Source: Nageia nagi (lineage: Eukaryota > Pinophyta). Taken from it: DNA of 64,000 bases. Below are positions 13,901-26,094 of this stretch, piece by piece; the first letter of the stretch is position 1; every line of letters begins with the position of its first letter. A program made the position numbers and the translations under genes. The stretch covers positions 36,394,001-36,458,000 of the forward strand of contig JBITNC010000002.1 of assembly GCA_050084985.1 (NCBI GenBank), written 5' to 3'. Below the pieces are notes generated by a model that was given only the letters and a program-made list of their open reading frames with translations, was not told the DNA's origin and searched no databases.

Positions 13901-14790
13901 ACATTTGAATTGATTGATCTTGGTCTCTTGCACTATTACCTTGGAATGCAAGTGTACCAATACATGGATTGCACTTATCTTAGTCAATATAAGTATATAT
14001 CAAACATCTTGCAATAGATTGGAATGGAGGAGTGTAGACATGTTGTGATCCTAATCTCTTATGGAATCACTATTTCCCTTAGCTCCAACTCTCAGTTGGC
14101 AAATACTATAGCTTACAGTAAATTAATTGGTAGTATTCTTTATTTGACTATTTCTAGGCCAAATATTGCCTTTGTAATGAATTTGATAGCATAATTCATG
14201 CAAAAACCTTATGTTGAGTACCTCAATTATGTTAAGCAAATTTTGAGGTATGTTGCAAGGATAAAAGATCTTACTCTCAAGTATTCCAAGTTACCCTCTT
14301 TTGTTCTCTCAAGGTTCTCAAATTATGACTACGGGGGAGATAGAGATGATAGGAAATCAACCTCTACATATGTATTTAGCATTGGTTTAAATGCTATCTC
14401 TTGGGCTTCCAAAAAGTAGCCTACTATTTCTCTTTCCACCATAGAAGCTAAATATTGAGCTATGTCTATTGTAGCCTAGGAAGCTATATAGGCATCTTCT
14501 AAAAGAAATTGGGTATGACCAAGCTAGCCCATATTTGATTTCTTTATATAATCAATGACCTATTTCTTTACATAAGAATCATATGTTCCATTAAAGAACA
14601 AAACATGTGGAAATCAAAGCCTATTTCCTTAGGGAAAAGGTTCTTGATGGTATTATACACTTGGAGTATTGTCTATCAACCTTGAACTCCACTAATTTGT
14701 TTACCAAGCCCTTTCTTGAATCTTAATTCAGTAAGCTTAGGGATTTTATCAAGTTGGTGAAGTTACCCTCAATGAGAAGTAAAGTTTGAA
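10903..14790 (+). pseudogene. copia-B1 gag-pol relic
   Basis: Gag starts near 10903 (PKHIFDGSNFGNWEP, the N-terminal Gag motif) and continues to a zinc-knuckle region near 11690. There the usual CX2CX4HX4C is damaged (CNFYGIHGHKKFDYY). The protease motif follows (DSRCINHLC instead of DSGCTNHM, near 11870), then the GAG-pre-integrase domain (12230-12360), integrase (12335-12880, 181 open codons), the integrase-RT linker (12965-13204), RT (about 13370-14010, LLYMDDL where YVDDLL is expected) and RNase H (14198-14790). At least a dozen stops or frameshifts. At the codon after KMNR (12359-12373) it has CAA, where both copia-A copies have TAA. Confidence 0.88.
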
Positions 14791-15504
14791 TTCTTATGTT
14801 GAATTCATGTTTATGATGACAACTTCACCCCTAGGAGGATTTTATATTGCATAATATTGATTTTGTTGTATACCTTCATGGTAAGTTCTCTCTGCATGAG
14901 GAACTTGTTGTGCAATTTTTTAAGAAAATGATTGGCCATCCTAGCACTATTTAGTTATCCATGTGTGAGGAACTCGTATGTGTCTTTTGGCATTATTCAA
15001 TTATCCATGTATGAGGAACTCATATGTGCATTTTGTTATTCTCTATTTTGTAATGATAATCAACACATATTTTGTATATAATAGGTGACTATGAGTAATA
15101 GCTTTGTATCTTCATGATGATTTATAGTGCACCATTGAATAGTTTATGATGGTATTGTTTGATTAATCTATCCTTATTGATATGAATGTGTTGCATCTAA
15201 CTGATCTTATTATTTGAGCTGCTTGTAGCTTGCAAGTTTCTTTGAGATTGCAGGCTTCTTTGAGGCTCATCATGTAAACTTCAAGTTGGATGACTATTTT
15301 ATGTATACTAAAACCAGCTATGGTTAATGATTGTATTGTAAACCATTTGTTAGAATGGTAAAGTTGTGAGTCTCAAACTAAGATCTTGCTTACTTTACAA
15401 ATAAGTAAAATTTCTCATCTTTGATTTTATCTATATGGAGGAGAACTCTCTTACTCTATCTTTCTTCTCTCTTCTTCACTCTATCCCAATACTACATTAA
15501 GGAG
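14791..15504 (+). other. copia-B1 3' untranslated region with hairpin repeat
   Basis: Between the pol end and the 3' LTR. Contains one clean hairpin unit at 14883-14906 (AAGTTC ... GAACTT, 12-nt loop) and two diverged repeats with TCCATGTGTGAGGAACTC near 14960-15020. The last bases before the LTR (CATTAAGGAG) are the polypurine tract. Related to the arrays in copia-A(-) and copia-A(+). Confidence 0.65.
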
Positions 15505-16007
15505 TGTTGGAATGAATAATGCATTATTGTAAGATTTTGTAATGTTCCTCTTTGTAAATTCACTAATACTTAATGGTATTATTAGATACCTTGAGTATTT
15601 AAGTGAATATGATAATGTAACTTATCCTACACTCCATCTCATGAGCATGCCCCTTAAGTAAAAGGGAGTAGCATGTCTTGCCTTCATACAATAGTTAAAA
15701 GGGTGATCCAAAGGGGGAATTTGACTTATAAATAGAAGGCCCCATCTTTGTGATCACTCACCAATTTGTGAAGAAAAGTTATGCTCTAGGATAATGATTA
15801 GGAGATGAAGTTAGGAGGATTGTAAGAGAGTTATCTTTATGAGTGAAGTAAGATCTTGTTAGTGGATGTACTCCTAGTTGGAGGAACCACTTTATATTTT
15901 AAGTCACTTTATGAGATTGGTTTATCCTTTAGTATATTATTGATTGAGTGAGATTTTAAGTGATCTTGGTCGTTTAGGATTGAGTTCTTTAAGGCACAAA
16001 TCCTTCA
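15505..16007 (+). repeat. copia-B1 3' LTR
   Basis: 503 bp, same length as the 5' LTR, TGTTGGAATG to CCTTCA, TATAAATA near 15727. Followed by TCATT, the imperfect target duplication, then Tat coding sequence. Confidence 0.9.
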
Positions 16008-17724
16008 TCATTATTTTGAAGTGAGGCATTGATATTGACCCTAAAAGAATCAAATCTATCATTGATATATCTCCTCCTCATAATATTAAAACCTTGAGGA
16101 TTCTTCAAGGTAAGATTCAATCCATTAATTGATTTATAGCTCAACCTTATGATAAGTGTTATCCTTTCAATGAGCTCTTAAATAAGGTCATTATTTTTAA
16201 GTGTAATGAGAAGTGCCAACAAGATTTTGATGATATTAAGTATTATCTTACCACTCCTCATGTCTTAACCCGTCATAAGGATGGTATTCCTTTTTATCTT
16301 TAGTTTTCAGGGATGGTGTCATGCTTGCTCAAAAAGAATGCTCAAGGTAAGGATCAAGCTATATATTACCTTAGTCATACCCTTTTCAATTATGAGGTTA
16401 GGTATATCTATATAGAGCATCTTTGCCTTGCCATTATCTTCATAGAAAAAAATTACATCATTACATGCTTAATCACATGACTTATGTAAACACAATTTCT
16501 TATCCCCTCTAGCATATGATGAGCAAGACTTATCATAATTCTTTGATGTCTAAGTGGATCATATTTTTGTAATAATTTAACATTGAGTTTGTTAGTTTAG
16601 ATAATATCCTCTATAAGTGATCCTTAGATGGATTCCTTGTTCATTGTCTTGAGCTTTGCAACCAATAAATTGCCATATCGAATTATCATGATTTCATTTG
16701 TGGTGGACATTTTAATGACACTGCTATCATTAAGCATATCTTATGGATGGGTTATTACTAGCCTACCATGGAGCATGAGTGTAATTAATATTTAAAGAAG
16801 TGCATCAAGTGCCAACATCATGCTCATCTTCAACATATACCATCTTAGGCTATACAAGCCATATGGCCTTTCATCCAATGGGTTTTCGATCTTATCAATC
16901 AATTTTTCCCTCCCTCATCTAGTGGTCATAAGTTCATTATCACTGCCATTGAGTACCTTACCAAGTGGGTTGATGCAATTTTTTTTAGTCTCTACTATTG
17001 GTCCCAAGATAGTATCTTTCATAGAGATCCTATATCATATGTCAATTTTGTATTCCTACTAGGATTATTACTAGCAATAGTCCTAATTTGAAAAATCAAC
17101 ATATGAGGAGAAAGTATGATTGATATCATATCAAAGTTGGTCCAGCTAAACTTGACAAGTTTCTTTATCAGTTATAATGTCTTTAAGCAACACATGCAAG
17201 GAAGGGATATCAAGCTCAACAGGCATGATGACCTCAGCACCATAGATGAGGGACAAAGGAGGAATGCCTATGGTCATTTGAATAGGCATTCCTCCTCTAT
17301 CCCTTGTCTACAATGTTGAGGTCATCATGCCTCTTGAGCTTGATATCCTTCCTTGCATGTGTTGCTCAAAGACCTTATAACCAATAAAGAAACTCATCAG
17401 GTTCAGCTAAACCAACTTACTTTACTTGATAATAGGCACATCAATGTGATTGAGCATCACAAGTTTTATCAAAAGCATATCAAGAGAGAATTCAATAATA
17501 AAGTTCAACCTCATGAGTTTCAAGTAGATGACCTCGTTCTCAAGGAGAATCAACAATAGTCCCATATCGAACATCCTTTTAGGGATAAGTTTTTCCCTAA
17601 TTGGCTAGGCCCCTACATCATCAAGTGTAATATTAGTTTGAGTGTGTACAATCTCACAAATTTAGAAGGATGGGAAGAACTTGAGCCTATTAATATCATC
17701 CACATTCATCTTTTTTATGCTTGA
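16008..17724 (+). pseudogene. Tat element pol: RT end, RNase H and integrase
   Basis: Continues the frame interrupted at 10248: ILK, stop, GIDIDPKRIKSIID (16013-16062), then LQGKIQSIN (16105-16131), RNase H landmarks near 16310-16450 (YYLSHTLFNYEVRY), and integrase (GGHFNDTAIIKHILWMGYY near 16700-16757; PPSSSGHKFIITAIEYLTKW at 16910-16969). The C-terminal part is LNQLTLLDNRHINVIEHH (17403-17456), REFNNKVQPHEFQVDDLVLK (17488-17545) and FPNWLGPYIIKCNISLSVY (17592-17648), ending at a stop near 17724. No chromodomain, as usual for Tat. An inverted duplication at 17133-17418 disrupts the integrase. Several other stops. Confidence 0.85.
17133..17418. repeat. Inverted duplication (about 136-bp arms) in the Tat integrase
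   Basis: Arm 1, about 17133-17270, is the reverse complement of arm 2, about 17283-17418, with a 12-nt spacer TGGTCATTTGAA. Identity is roughly 88% over the central 100 bp. The reverse complement of arm 1 reads IYGAEVIMPVELDIPSLHVL, a typical gypsy integrase segment. Arm 2 reads a mutated version of the same segment on the plus strand. So arm 1 is an inverted extra copy. A transcript would fold into a long hairpin. Confidence 0.85.
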
Positions 17725-20149
17725 CCTTTTATTTTCCATCTGATGTGTCCATCTTGTCATCCCTTATTTTGTATTTCTTTGCTCATGTCATCTTGATCAC
17801 CTTCATCTTCTCATCCATCCTAAGTTGGGAGATGGTACCTTACATGTAGGTACTTATCCTCCTCTTGGGCATTTGATCACTTTGCATCATTCACCTCTTT
17901 TTTTTTTATTTTAATCATCCCATCAGGAATTGATACTCAAGTCTATCCCTTCTTTTATGGTTGTGCATTCATGCACACTGTGGGATAGGACCATAGTCAC
18001 TCACCTCCTAACCATCCCTTATCATTTCCTTTATTTATGCATTTGTCATCATACTTCATTACTTGCATTGATCATATTATTTGGTATCAACCTTGGTCCT
18101 TCTCTAGGGTTGACTATTGGACATTATCTCTTGAATCCTTAGCAGAGCAAGCATATTCATGTACATGCTTAGAAATTGATCTTGTGTGTACCTAGAGGAA
18201 TCAAGATATTATTTTATATTTTTTGTATCGTAGTGTATCACTGATATCATCATATGTCCATTCATGTCTCTTATCATCTTGTCTCATTTGTGGTTCCTAT
18301 GAGGATGTAACCACTTGGGTCATAGCCACTTTGGGTTGCCTTTCGTTATTCCCTTGGGTTTGACCATAGGCTATGACTTTCAAGGTTTCTAAGGGATATC
18401 CTTATGTTGTAGATGACTTGTGGCATGTCTTGACATCCTTCGATGCCATTTTCTAGTCTTATCATCTAGCAATTTTTGTCATTTTCATCACTTGTGTTTT
18501 TATGTATTATCATTTGCATTAGTCATGTTGTGGTGTTTAGTTGCTTTAATTATCATTGGTATTTATATTGACAAATTTTGTTTCATCTATTTAGTCCGTT
18601 TCGATCATTTTTCTTGCTTGCCCTAAGTTGCTAATTAGCCCCTTGTGATGCCTTGATAAGCATGCATTCAAACATATTCAATTCTCATATATTTTCTAAA
18701 ATTATTCTTTTATGGTATTTTTATGTCATTTTGAGTCACCCTATTCATTTTCATCACATATCAAAGTCGGTTGCTAATGTTTCAAATTTTAGGGATGCAG
18801 GTCTTAAAATTTGACCCTATGAAAATTGGCTATTTAATTCATCTTTTTGAAGCAACAAATGATGTATATTTTCATATATATATTTTTTGCGTCCTTTATC
18901 AATATAAACATGGTTGTTGTGTCAAATTTCAAGTCCATATCTTATCATTTGATATATATTCAAATGCCAAATTTAGGGCAACTTGGAATGGCACCCTTTC
19001 AATGACCACTAAAGAATGTCGTACCTTGATAAGTTGCCTTCAGTTTGCACTTCATAAACCTATAAAATGGCCTCTATTTTTTGATTTGTTTAATCATGTA
19101 CCTAGATCAAACTACCTATAATCATGTTGTCCAATATGTTTGGAGTTTTGGCAAGATGGTCACTTAATATCTTGCATCGAAATTCACCTTTTTCACTGTT
19201 GCACTTTATGAAATTTTGTTGCAATCTTATTTTGGGTGCATTGTGATGTCATTTTATGCCAAATAAAGTATTTTTATGTTTTTTAACACTATGAAACATG
19301 TCATGTGGTTTTTTCTAGTTTTGTCAAATCACTTATCCATTGTTATTTGTCATATGTATTTTCCTTGTTTTTGTCATGCACTTTTATCAAATGATATGAT
19401 GTTCATACTTACTCATTGTAGTCTAGTTTTTTCAATTATCATTCAATATATTTCAATTGTGTTTGTCATTTATTTTTGATTAATTCTTTATTTTTCATTT
19501 CATTTGTCATATCATTCATTTATCTCTTTTAACATTAATGTTTTATATTTGTCACGTTGTGATCTTTTATCATTTTTATCCTTTAATTTTGTGTTCCTTT
19601 TAGGCATGTTTGCTTGCATTTATATTCATTTTATCATTTAGTCACCATTTCTCATTCATCGTCCATGCATATGTATATTTATTATGTGCTTATTGCATAT
19701 ATTTATGTGATTTATTCATCATGTATTTATATCATTGTTTATTTCATTTTTTGATATTTTATTCATACATACACATGTGTTATTCATATTTATTATGTTA
19801 CTTATGTGCCTTTTATACATACATTTCATTGTTTGCATATAATACATGTAATTACATTATCCATTCACACACACAAGTAAGCCAGAACATACATTATCAT
19901 TAGGCATCATAGCATATGTCCTACCAATCATCAAAGCATACCATAATATCATATCATATCATACAACGTAAACTCACATAGACATATGTATAAGTTCATA
20001 AGTATAAACATGTAATCATAAGCTATAAAAACATGATTCCATACACGAGTCCATGACCATAAGAATATAACTATAACCATCATATATAACATCATAGTCC
20101 ATACATCATATCATATTATGCATCCATAAATATGTCAGGGATAGCATAT
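17725..20149 (+). other. Tat element 3' region, no gene seen
   Basis: About 2.4 kb of AT-rich, plus-strand T-rich sequence after the integrase stop. Short open frames (17930-18142, 18420-18626, 18771-19121, 19276-19479, 19610-19903) are rich in F, L, I, Y and H, as expected from T-rich DNA, and show no domain. Many CATTT/CATCAT words. Best read as the long 3' untranslated region typical of Tat elements. Confidence 0.5.
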
Positions 20150-20830
20150 GTCTCCTCATACTCTAGCCCATTGGTGAGTGTAGGGTAGCTTCTGCCCAAC
20201 TTTGGGCACCTCTGGGTCCACCTTTGCAAGGTTGTGGATATTGTATGGCAAGTTGTGTGGTTGTACCACATGCACATGTTGCCACTCATACACCTATATC
20301 AATAATGCTCCTGATATGCTAACTCTACCTCATTGTTGATCAACAAGCTATTGGTAAGTCTGGTTGAGAATGGAAGGTGCCCATCCATACAATGTACCCT
20401 CCTCCATAATGCTCTTGATGATATTTAATAGGTTCCAATGGATCATGGGATCACTCGTGTTTGGGAGGAGGAAGTTGTTGATGATAGTCATCATAGTATG
20501 GCTATTTGATGTCATTATTGTCACTAGCTTGCCATCTATTGGCACACGAAAGATCCTATACATGTCCTCCAATGTGATCATCATTTCCCCACTAGGAAAA
20601 TGGAAGGTGTTACATTGGGCATCCCAGTACTCCACCAATGTGTACACATAGGCCTGATCAATTATCATGGTTTGTAATCTCATTGTGTCTACCAATCTGA
20701 CTACCTCTAGCCAAATCTAATCATCCTCATCTAGATCCTTACATAGATCATAGAACATTGGCCTGAATTTATGCCAAGTTTTTACCTGGCACCAATTCAA
20801 ACATTTTTATGTTAGTCCTATTTTTCCAAG
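20150..20830 (-). pseudogene. Antisense plant-mobile-domain (PMD)-like ORF of the Tat element
   Basis: On the minus strand 20695-20348 is a 115-codon open frame. It contains YVYTLVEYWDAQCNTFHFPS followed by GEMMITLEDMYRIFRVPIDG. The pattern LVExWxxxTxTFHxPxGExxITLxDVxxLLxxPxDG is the hallmark of the plant mobile domain (aminotransferase-like, PMD) family that includes MAIN/MAIL1. Sequence upstream to about 20830 (KTWHKFRPMFYDLCKDLDEDD) continues the same product across one stop, and diverged coding continues downstream to about 20150. Tat elements are known to carry extra ORFs between integrase and the 3' LTR, sometimes antisense. Role unknown. It lacks start and end integrity, so it is called a relic. 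Confidence 0.75.
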
Positions 20831-22116
20831 CCAATGTCACTATTTTGCTAAGTTAGTCCTCTTGATTTTAAATTAGCCTTTATTTTACTCTTTACTCTAT
20901 GTCATATTAGCTCATTTGTATCTAGTTGTGTCATTTCTTATTTGTCCCTTGTTAATTTTTACCTATTTTTGCCTATGTTCCTTGATCAATCTCCAACATA
21001 TCAATTAGGTCAAACTAGTCAATCCCTTACAGACCAACTAGCGAAATGGCTAGGTAACTAACTAGTCAATATTACATCTTATCACTTAATTCTTGGTTGG
21101 TAGGGTGCCAATAGACCCCTAAATCAAGATCGATTTGCTCTCTATCGGTTAGCAAAGCCAAACCCATGGTGATAAAATCATCGCCCATCTCACATAAAAC
21201 TTGCAAAAATCCATATAAATGAGCCCTAAACTCAAATTCTAATGTGATGAAAATGTCCTAGACACTCCTACTATCATTTTGGTTCTAAGTTTCCCTCTTT
21301 TGGTATGTTAGTTTTCTCTAAATCTTGTGCCTTAAGTTTTATGTGTTTCCTATGGTCTTGTTCATTTTTAGTCAATTTTAATCGCTCAAACTCAAAATAA
21401 ATTGTATTTTATATGTTAATTTGCATGTGATATACTTAGCTACAATTTCAAAATCTCAAATGGTCAAGTTTGGAGCTACTTATCTACTTGTGCATGTGAT
21501 CACTCCCTCCTTCTAGTGGTTCATGTGGTGGGTCCTATCTATCGCCTGCTATAGCTACCATGTCCCTTAGTCAACCTCAATCAATCTCAATCTCATGAGA
21601 ATGTAATGGTATCACTAGATCAAAGCTCTATTCTTATGAAGGTAGGTGTGCAAAATGACAAAAATATTATCTTTTTTTATTTTATTACCCCCATATTTTA
21701 GTCATCCTACTAATTATCTAGTCTTCCAATTGGGCTGCAGTAGATCAGTTAGGTCTTTTTTTTTCATTTTCATCCATTCTTAATCAATTTCATTCAACCT
21801 TTTCACTCATCAATCGATAAGATGCTTGTTCCCCTTTCCTATGACCACATCCCATCTTCCCACTCAAGGGGTATATAATCACTCACCTCTCTCATTATCT
21901 TGATCATGCCCCTTTAGGCATCCCCATAGGTACGACCAATTTTTCACAAAATTAGCATGTTAATCTTGCATTTTCTTTATATTTTGATTATATCAACATA
22001 CATATCATTTATCACTCAACATGGTATTTTTTTCAAGCCTTGCATGCTTGCATGCTATGATTTAACACTTGGTAGGTTTGCGGGCCTGGACTTGATCATT
22101 TCAATATGACTGTATC
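20831..22116 (+). other. Tat element 3' region, no gene seen
   Basis: About 1.3 kb of non-coding sequence up to the copia-A(-) insertion. No domain or significant repeat was recognised. It ends in GTATC (22112-22116), the target duplication of copia-A(-). Confidence 0.5.
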
Positions 22117-22594
22117 TGAAGGAATTAGACCTACTCTAATTCTTAAGGTCTAAGACTAGGAAACTCAATCATTCAACATAATACCATTCACACAAGATAA
22201 CACAAATATAATGTGGTTCCTCCCTCCTTGGGAGTACATCTACAACTAGTTCTCAATTCTCAATCTATGAACCTCTTACTACAATTCTCTTTCTCTCCTA
22301 CACAAACTAGTAGAGTAATCTTACTCCAAATCTTAGTTATGTTACAAGAGGAGAGGCCCTCTATTTATAGCTTGAGAGCACCTCCCTAACCTCCCTTTAA
22401 CCCAAGGGTAAGGTTAGGGTTACAATAAATGTATCACTTAACTTTAACCTACCAACTAACCCCATGGTAAGGTCAAAGTCCACACATAATAAAGAATTCA
22501 ATTAATGCCTTAAGGTATCTACATATCCTTTAAGTGATTAATTGAATTTACAAAGAGTTTAGATATTCACAATATTTCATTACAAATTCTAACA
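22117..22594 (-). repeat. copia-A(-) 3' LTR
   Basis: 478 bp. Read on the minus strand it begins TGTTAGAATTTG and ends CCTTCA. The TATA-box complement TATTTATA is intact at 22362-22369. Adjacent bases 22595-22607 (CTCCTCCTTAATG) are the complement of the polypurine tract. Confidence 0.93.
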
Positions 22595-23083
22595 CTCCTC
22601 CTTAATGCAATATTGGGATAGAGTGTAGAAGAGAGAAGAGAGAGAGTAAGAGAGAGTTCTCCTCCATAGAGATACAAGTGGAGATGAGAACATTTACATA
22701 TTTGAGAATCTTTTTGAGAACTAGTTTGAGACTCACTACATTACCATTTGACAAAATGGTTTACAATACAATCATTAACCACAACTAGTTTCACTGTACA
22801 TAGTAGTCAATCAACTTTAAGCTGACATGTGAGTCTCCATGAGCTTGCTTTCACAAGGTGAGTAACCTGCATTTCTGAAGAAGATCCTGCATGCTACAAG
22901 CAACTCATGAAAAAAATTAGTTAGATGCATCATATATTCAAATAAGAGAATCAAATAATGCCATCTTATAAATAACTGATCAATGGTGCACTATAAGTCA
23001 TCACGGAGATGCCAAGCCATCACTCATAGTCACCTGTTGTATATAGACATGTGTTGATTATTAATAGAACATAAAAATTGTAC

Positions 23084-23568
23084 AAGTTTCTCATGCAGAG
23101 CAAACTTACCATAGAGGTATAAAATGTACAACAAGTTCCTCATGTAGAGCAAACTTACCACAGAGGTATATTAATTATATGCTCAAAAAATTGTACAATA
23201 AGTTTGTCACATAGAGCAAACTTACCACGAAGGTATAAAATGTACAACAAGTACCTCATGCAGAGTGAACTTACCATGGAGGTATAAAATGTACAACAAG
23301 TTTGTAATGTAGAGCAAACTTACCATGGAGGTATAAAATGTAAAACAAGTTTTTCATGTAGAGCAAACTTACCATGGAGGTATAAAAATGTACAACAAGT
23401 TTGTCATGTAGAGCAAACTTACCATAGAGGTATAAAATGTACAACAAGTTTGTCACGCAGAGCAAACTTACCACGAAGGTATAAAAATGTACAACAAGTT
23501 TGTCACGCAGAACAAACTTACCATGGAGGTATAAAATGTACAACAAGTTTATCATGCAGAGCAAACTT
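23084..23568 (-). repeat. 3' UTR hairpin repeat array of copia-A(-), ten units
   Basis: Ten units of about 49 bp. Each holds a 24-nt inverted repeat such as AAGTTTGTCACGCAGAGCAAAC plus TT (for example at 23447-23470), linked by ACCACGGAGGTATAAAATGTACAAC-like sequence. Unit starts are near 23084, 23133, 23190, 23246, 23298, 23347, 23397, 23446, 23496 and 23545. Stem mutations are usually paired or leave a G-U pair on the transcript strand. Same repeat as 42746-43106. Confidence 0.85.
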
Positions 23569-23656
23569 ACCACGGAGGTATATCATAATCAACACACACT
23601 ATATAACAACAACAAAAGAGCCTCTTAGAGGTGAAGTTGTCATCACTAACAAAAGT

Positions 23657-25248
23657 TCAAACTTCACTCCCCCTTGAGGGCAACTTCACCAACCCAAGAG
23701 AATCCCTAAGCTTGCTGAACTGAGCTTCAAGAAGGGGCTTGGTGAATAAATCAATGGAGTTTTTAGTAGATGGATAATACTGCAAGTGTATGATGTCATC
23801 TAGAACCTTCTCCTTGATAAAATGGGCTTGGATTTCCACATGTTTGGTTCTCTGATGGAACACAAGATTCTTAGCCAAAGAGATAGCCGATTGATTATCT
23901 GAAAAAATAAGAGATGGGCCATTTTGCTTATACCTAATTTCATTCAAAAGATGCCTCAGCCAAATAGCTTCTTAGGCAGTAACAGATATGGCTCGATATT
24001 CAACTTTGGTGGTAGAAAGAGTCACAGTAGGTTGCTTCTTGGAAGCCCAAGAGATAGCACCTGAACCAATGCTAAACACATATGAAAAGGTTGATTTTCT
24101 GTCATCTCTATCTCCCCCATAATCAAAATCTGAGAACCCAGAGAGAACAATCGAGGGCACTTTGGAATACTTAAGAGCAAGATCCTTTGTCCCTACCACA
24201 TACCTCAAGATTTGCTTAACAGCATTAAGGTGCTCAACATATGGTTTTTGCATGAATCGTGCCATCAGATTCATTGCAAAGGCAATATCAGGTCGAGAGA
24301 TAGTCAGATACAAAAGACTACTGATCAATTGCCTATAAGCTGCAGCATCAACCAACTGAGAATTTGAGCTCAGAGATACAATGATTCTAGGAGAAATTGG
24401 TATTGCAGCATATCTACACTCCTCCATTCCAAACTTTTGCAAGATGTCTGATATATACTTAGATTGACTAAGATAAGTACAATCTTTGTGTTGGTATACT
24501 TGCATCCCAAGATAGTAATGCAATAGACCTAGATCAGTCATTTCAAATGTTGCTTTTAGTTTGGATATGCACTCTTGGATGATTTCAATATTATTGCCAG
24601 TTATGAGAAGATCATCCACATAAAGGAGAATTAAGACCATGTCTTTTCCTTGATTGAGTACATAGAGATCTGAGTCAGAGAAACACTTGGAAAAACCAAT
24701 ATCTGCAAAGAATCTTGAAATTTTCTTGTACCATGCTCTAGGTGCTTGCTTAGGTCTATACAAAGACTTCTTTAGCTTGCACACAAGAGACTCTTTACCT
24801 TTTGGAATAAATCCTTCTGGTTGATTCATGTAGATTTCTACATCCAAGTCACCATTGAGAAATGCACTCTTGACATCAAGTTGAAAAACTTTCCATCCTT
24901 GAGCTGTAGAAAGAGCAAGGATTATCCTAACAGTAGGCATCTTGGCCATAGGAGCAAAGGTTTTCTCATAATCAATACCATATTTCTGAGTGAATCCTTT
25001 GGCCACTAACCTTGCTTTGTATTTTTTATTTCTCCATCAGAATTGTACTTGACCTTGTATATCCATTTATTTCCAATCACATTTTTCTCATTGGGATAAG
25101 GAACCAAATCCCAAGTTTCATTCTTCATGAGCGCCCCATACTCAACTTTCATAGCTTCCATCCAACACTCTTGCTTGGAAGCTTCTTTGAAGGTTGATGG
25201 CTCATTCATATTATCAATTTTGGCAAATAAAGATTTATTCAAGGTCAT
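23657..25248 (-). pseudogene. copia-A(-) reverse transcriptase and RNase H
   Basis: RT begins in 25248-25006 (NETWDLVPYPNEKNVIGNKW, the classic copia RT start) and continues in the 344-codon frame 25006-23972. Motifs include AFLNGDLDVEIYMNQPEGF, SLYRPKQAPRAWY (GL changed to RP) and LLYVDDLLITGN with the catalytic YVDD, then RNase H (SGAISWASKKQPTVTLSTTK). The final piece 23947-23657 holds DNQSAISLAKN and FHQRTKHVEIQAHFI and ends in a TGA. One missing base near 25020 breaks KYKAR, and a CAA-to-TAA change near 23970 breaks TAQEAIW. Otherwise close to copia-A(+) 41218-42675. Confidence 0.92.
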
Positions 25249-25263
25249 ACTTCTTCTAATTCT

Positions 25264-26046
25264 CTAAGATGGAGAATTTTGCTCTTGTGGTGACTTCCTT
25301 ACATGATCATCCAACCAGTTAGGTGCAAGCGAAGAATCATCTGAATCAGAAACCTCAGCATGAGAAGTCATATCCTTAGGAAGTTCATTAAACTTGACAT
25401 CCCTAGAAACAAAGACTATTTTATGGGATGAGGAGGAGAGCCTGTAACCTCTATGCTGATTATCATACCCCACAAAGATGCATTTTTTTTATCTTTTATC
25501 CAACTTCTTTCTTTTCTCTAAGGTAATGAAGGCAAATGCATCACAACTAAAGACCCTAAAGTGTGACATGTTAGGTTTCTTTCCTGTCCATGCTTCATAC
25601 AGAGTTTTACCTTCAACTGCTTTAGTAAGACACCTATTTAGGGTGTGAATAGCAGTGTGAACAGCTTCTCCCCATAAGAAACTAGGAAGGTTACCCAACA
25701 TGCACCTTACTATTTCCATAATTGTTTGATTCTTCCTTTCAGCAGCTCCATTTTGTTGAGGGGTGTAAGGGATTGTGAATTGCCGCTTGATCCCATGTTT
25801 AACATAATAGTCGTTAAACTCATTGCTATTTTACTCACCCTCATTATTAGATCTCAACATCTTGATCTTAAAATCAGTTTGATTTTCAACAAGAGCCTTA
25901 AAGTCTTTAAACCTATCAAAAGTTTGATCCTTATGCTCAAGTAGATAACCAAATGTCATCCTACTGAAGTCATCAATGAAGGTCAGAACATAAGAAGCTC
26001 CCCCTAGAGACTTAGTCTGAAACAGACCCATCAAATCTGAATGCAC
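25264..26046 (-). pseudogene. copia-A(-) integrase core and linker
   Basis: Integrase core pieces: 26046-25831 (MHSDLMGLFQTKSLGGASYV, FIDDFSRMTFGY, ending NNEGE where DNGGEY is expected), then 25719-25489 (RCMLGNLPSFLWGEAVHTAI) and the linker 25473-25264 (GYDNQHRGYRLSSSSHKIVF). Copia integrase joins the cDNA to chromosomal DNA. Gaps between the pieces are frameshifts or stops. The first acidic residue (D of HSDLMG) is visible; the DNGGE motif is mutated to NNEGE, so this copy is inactive. Confidence 0.88.
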
Positions 26047-26094
26047 AAGCTGAAGAGGATGAGTAGCCCAAGTTGCCTTATCTTTTTCAAACTT

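Larger units (their letters stand above)
10249..16007 (+). mobile_element. Ty1/copia element copia-B1, nested in the Tat element
   Basis: Flanked by two 503-bp LTRs (10249-10751 and 15505-16007) beginning TGTTGGAATG and ending AAATCCTTCA. They are roughly 90% identical by eye. Flanking 5-mers TTATT (10244-10248) and TCATT (16008-16012) look like a target duplication with one substitution. Deleting the element and one 5-mer rejoins the Tat RT frame exactly. Internal order gag, protease, integrase, RT, RNase H is diagnostic of Ty1/copia. Only about 150 bp separate the 5' LTR from gag and no primer binding site is visible, so its leader is probably deleted. Confidence 0.92.

Noticed and set aside
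19610-19903. 97-codon hydrophobic ORF resembling a membrane protein
   Set aside because: T-rich DNA gives F/L/I/Y-rich translations in this frame; many similar short ORFs around it and no homologous pattern.
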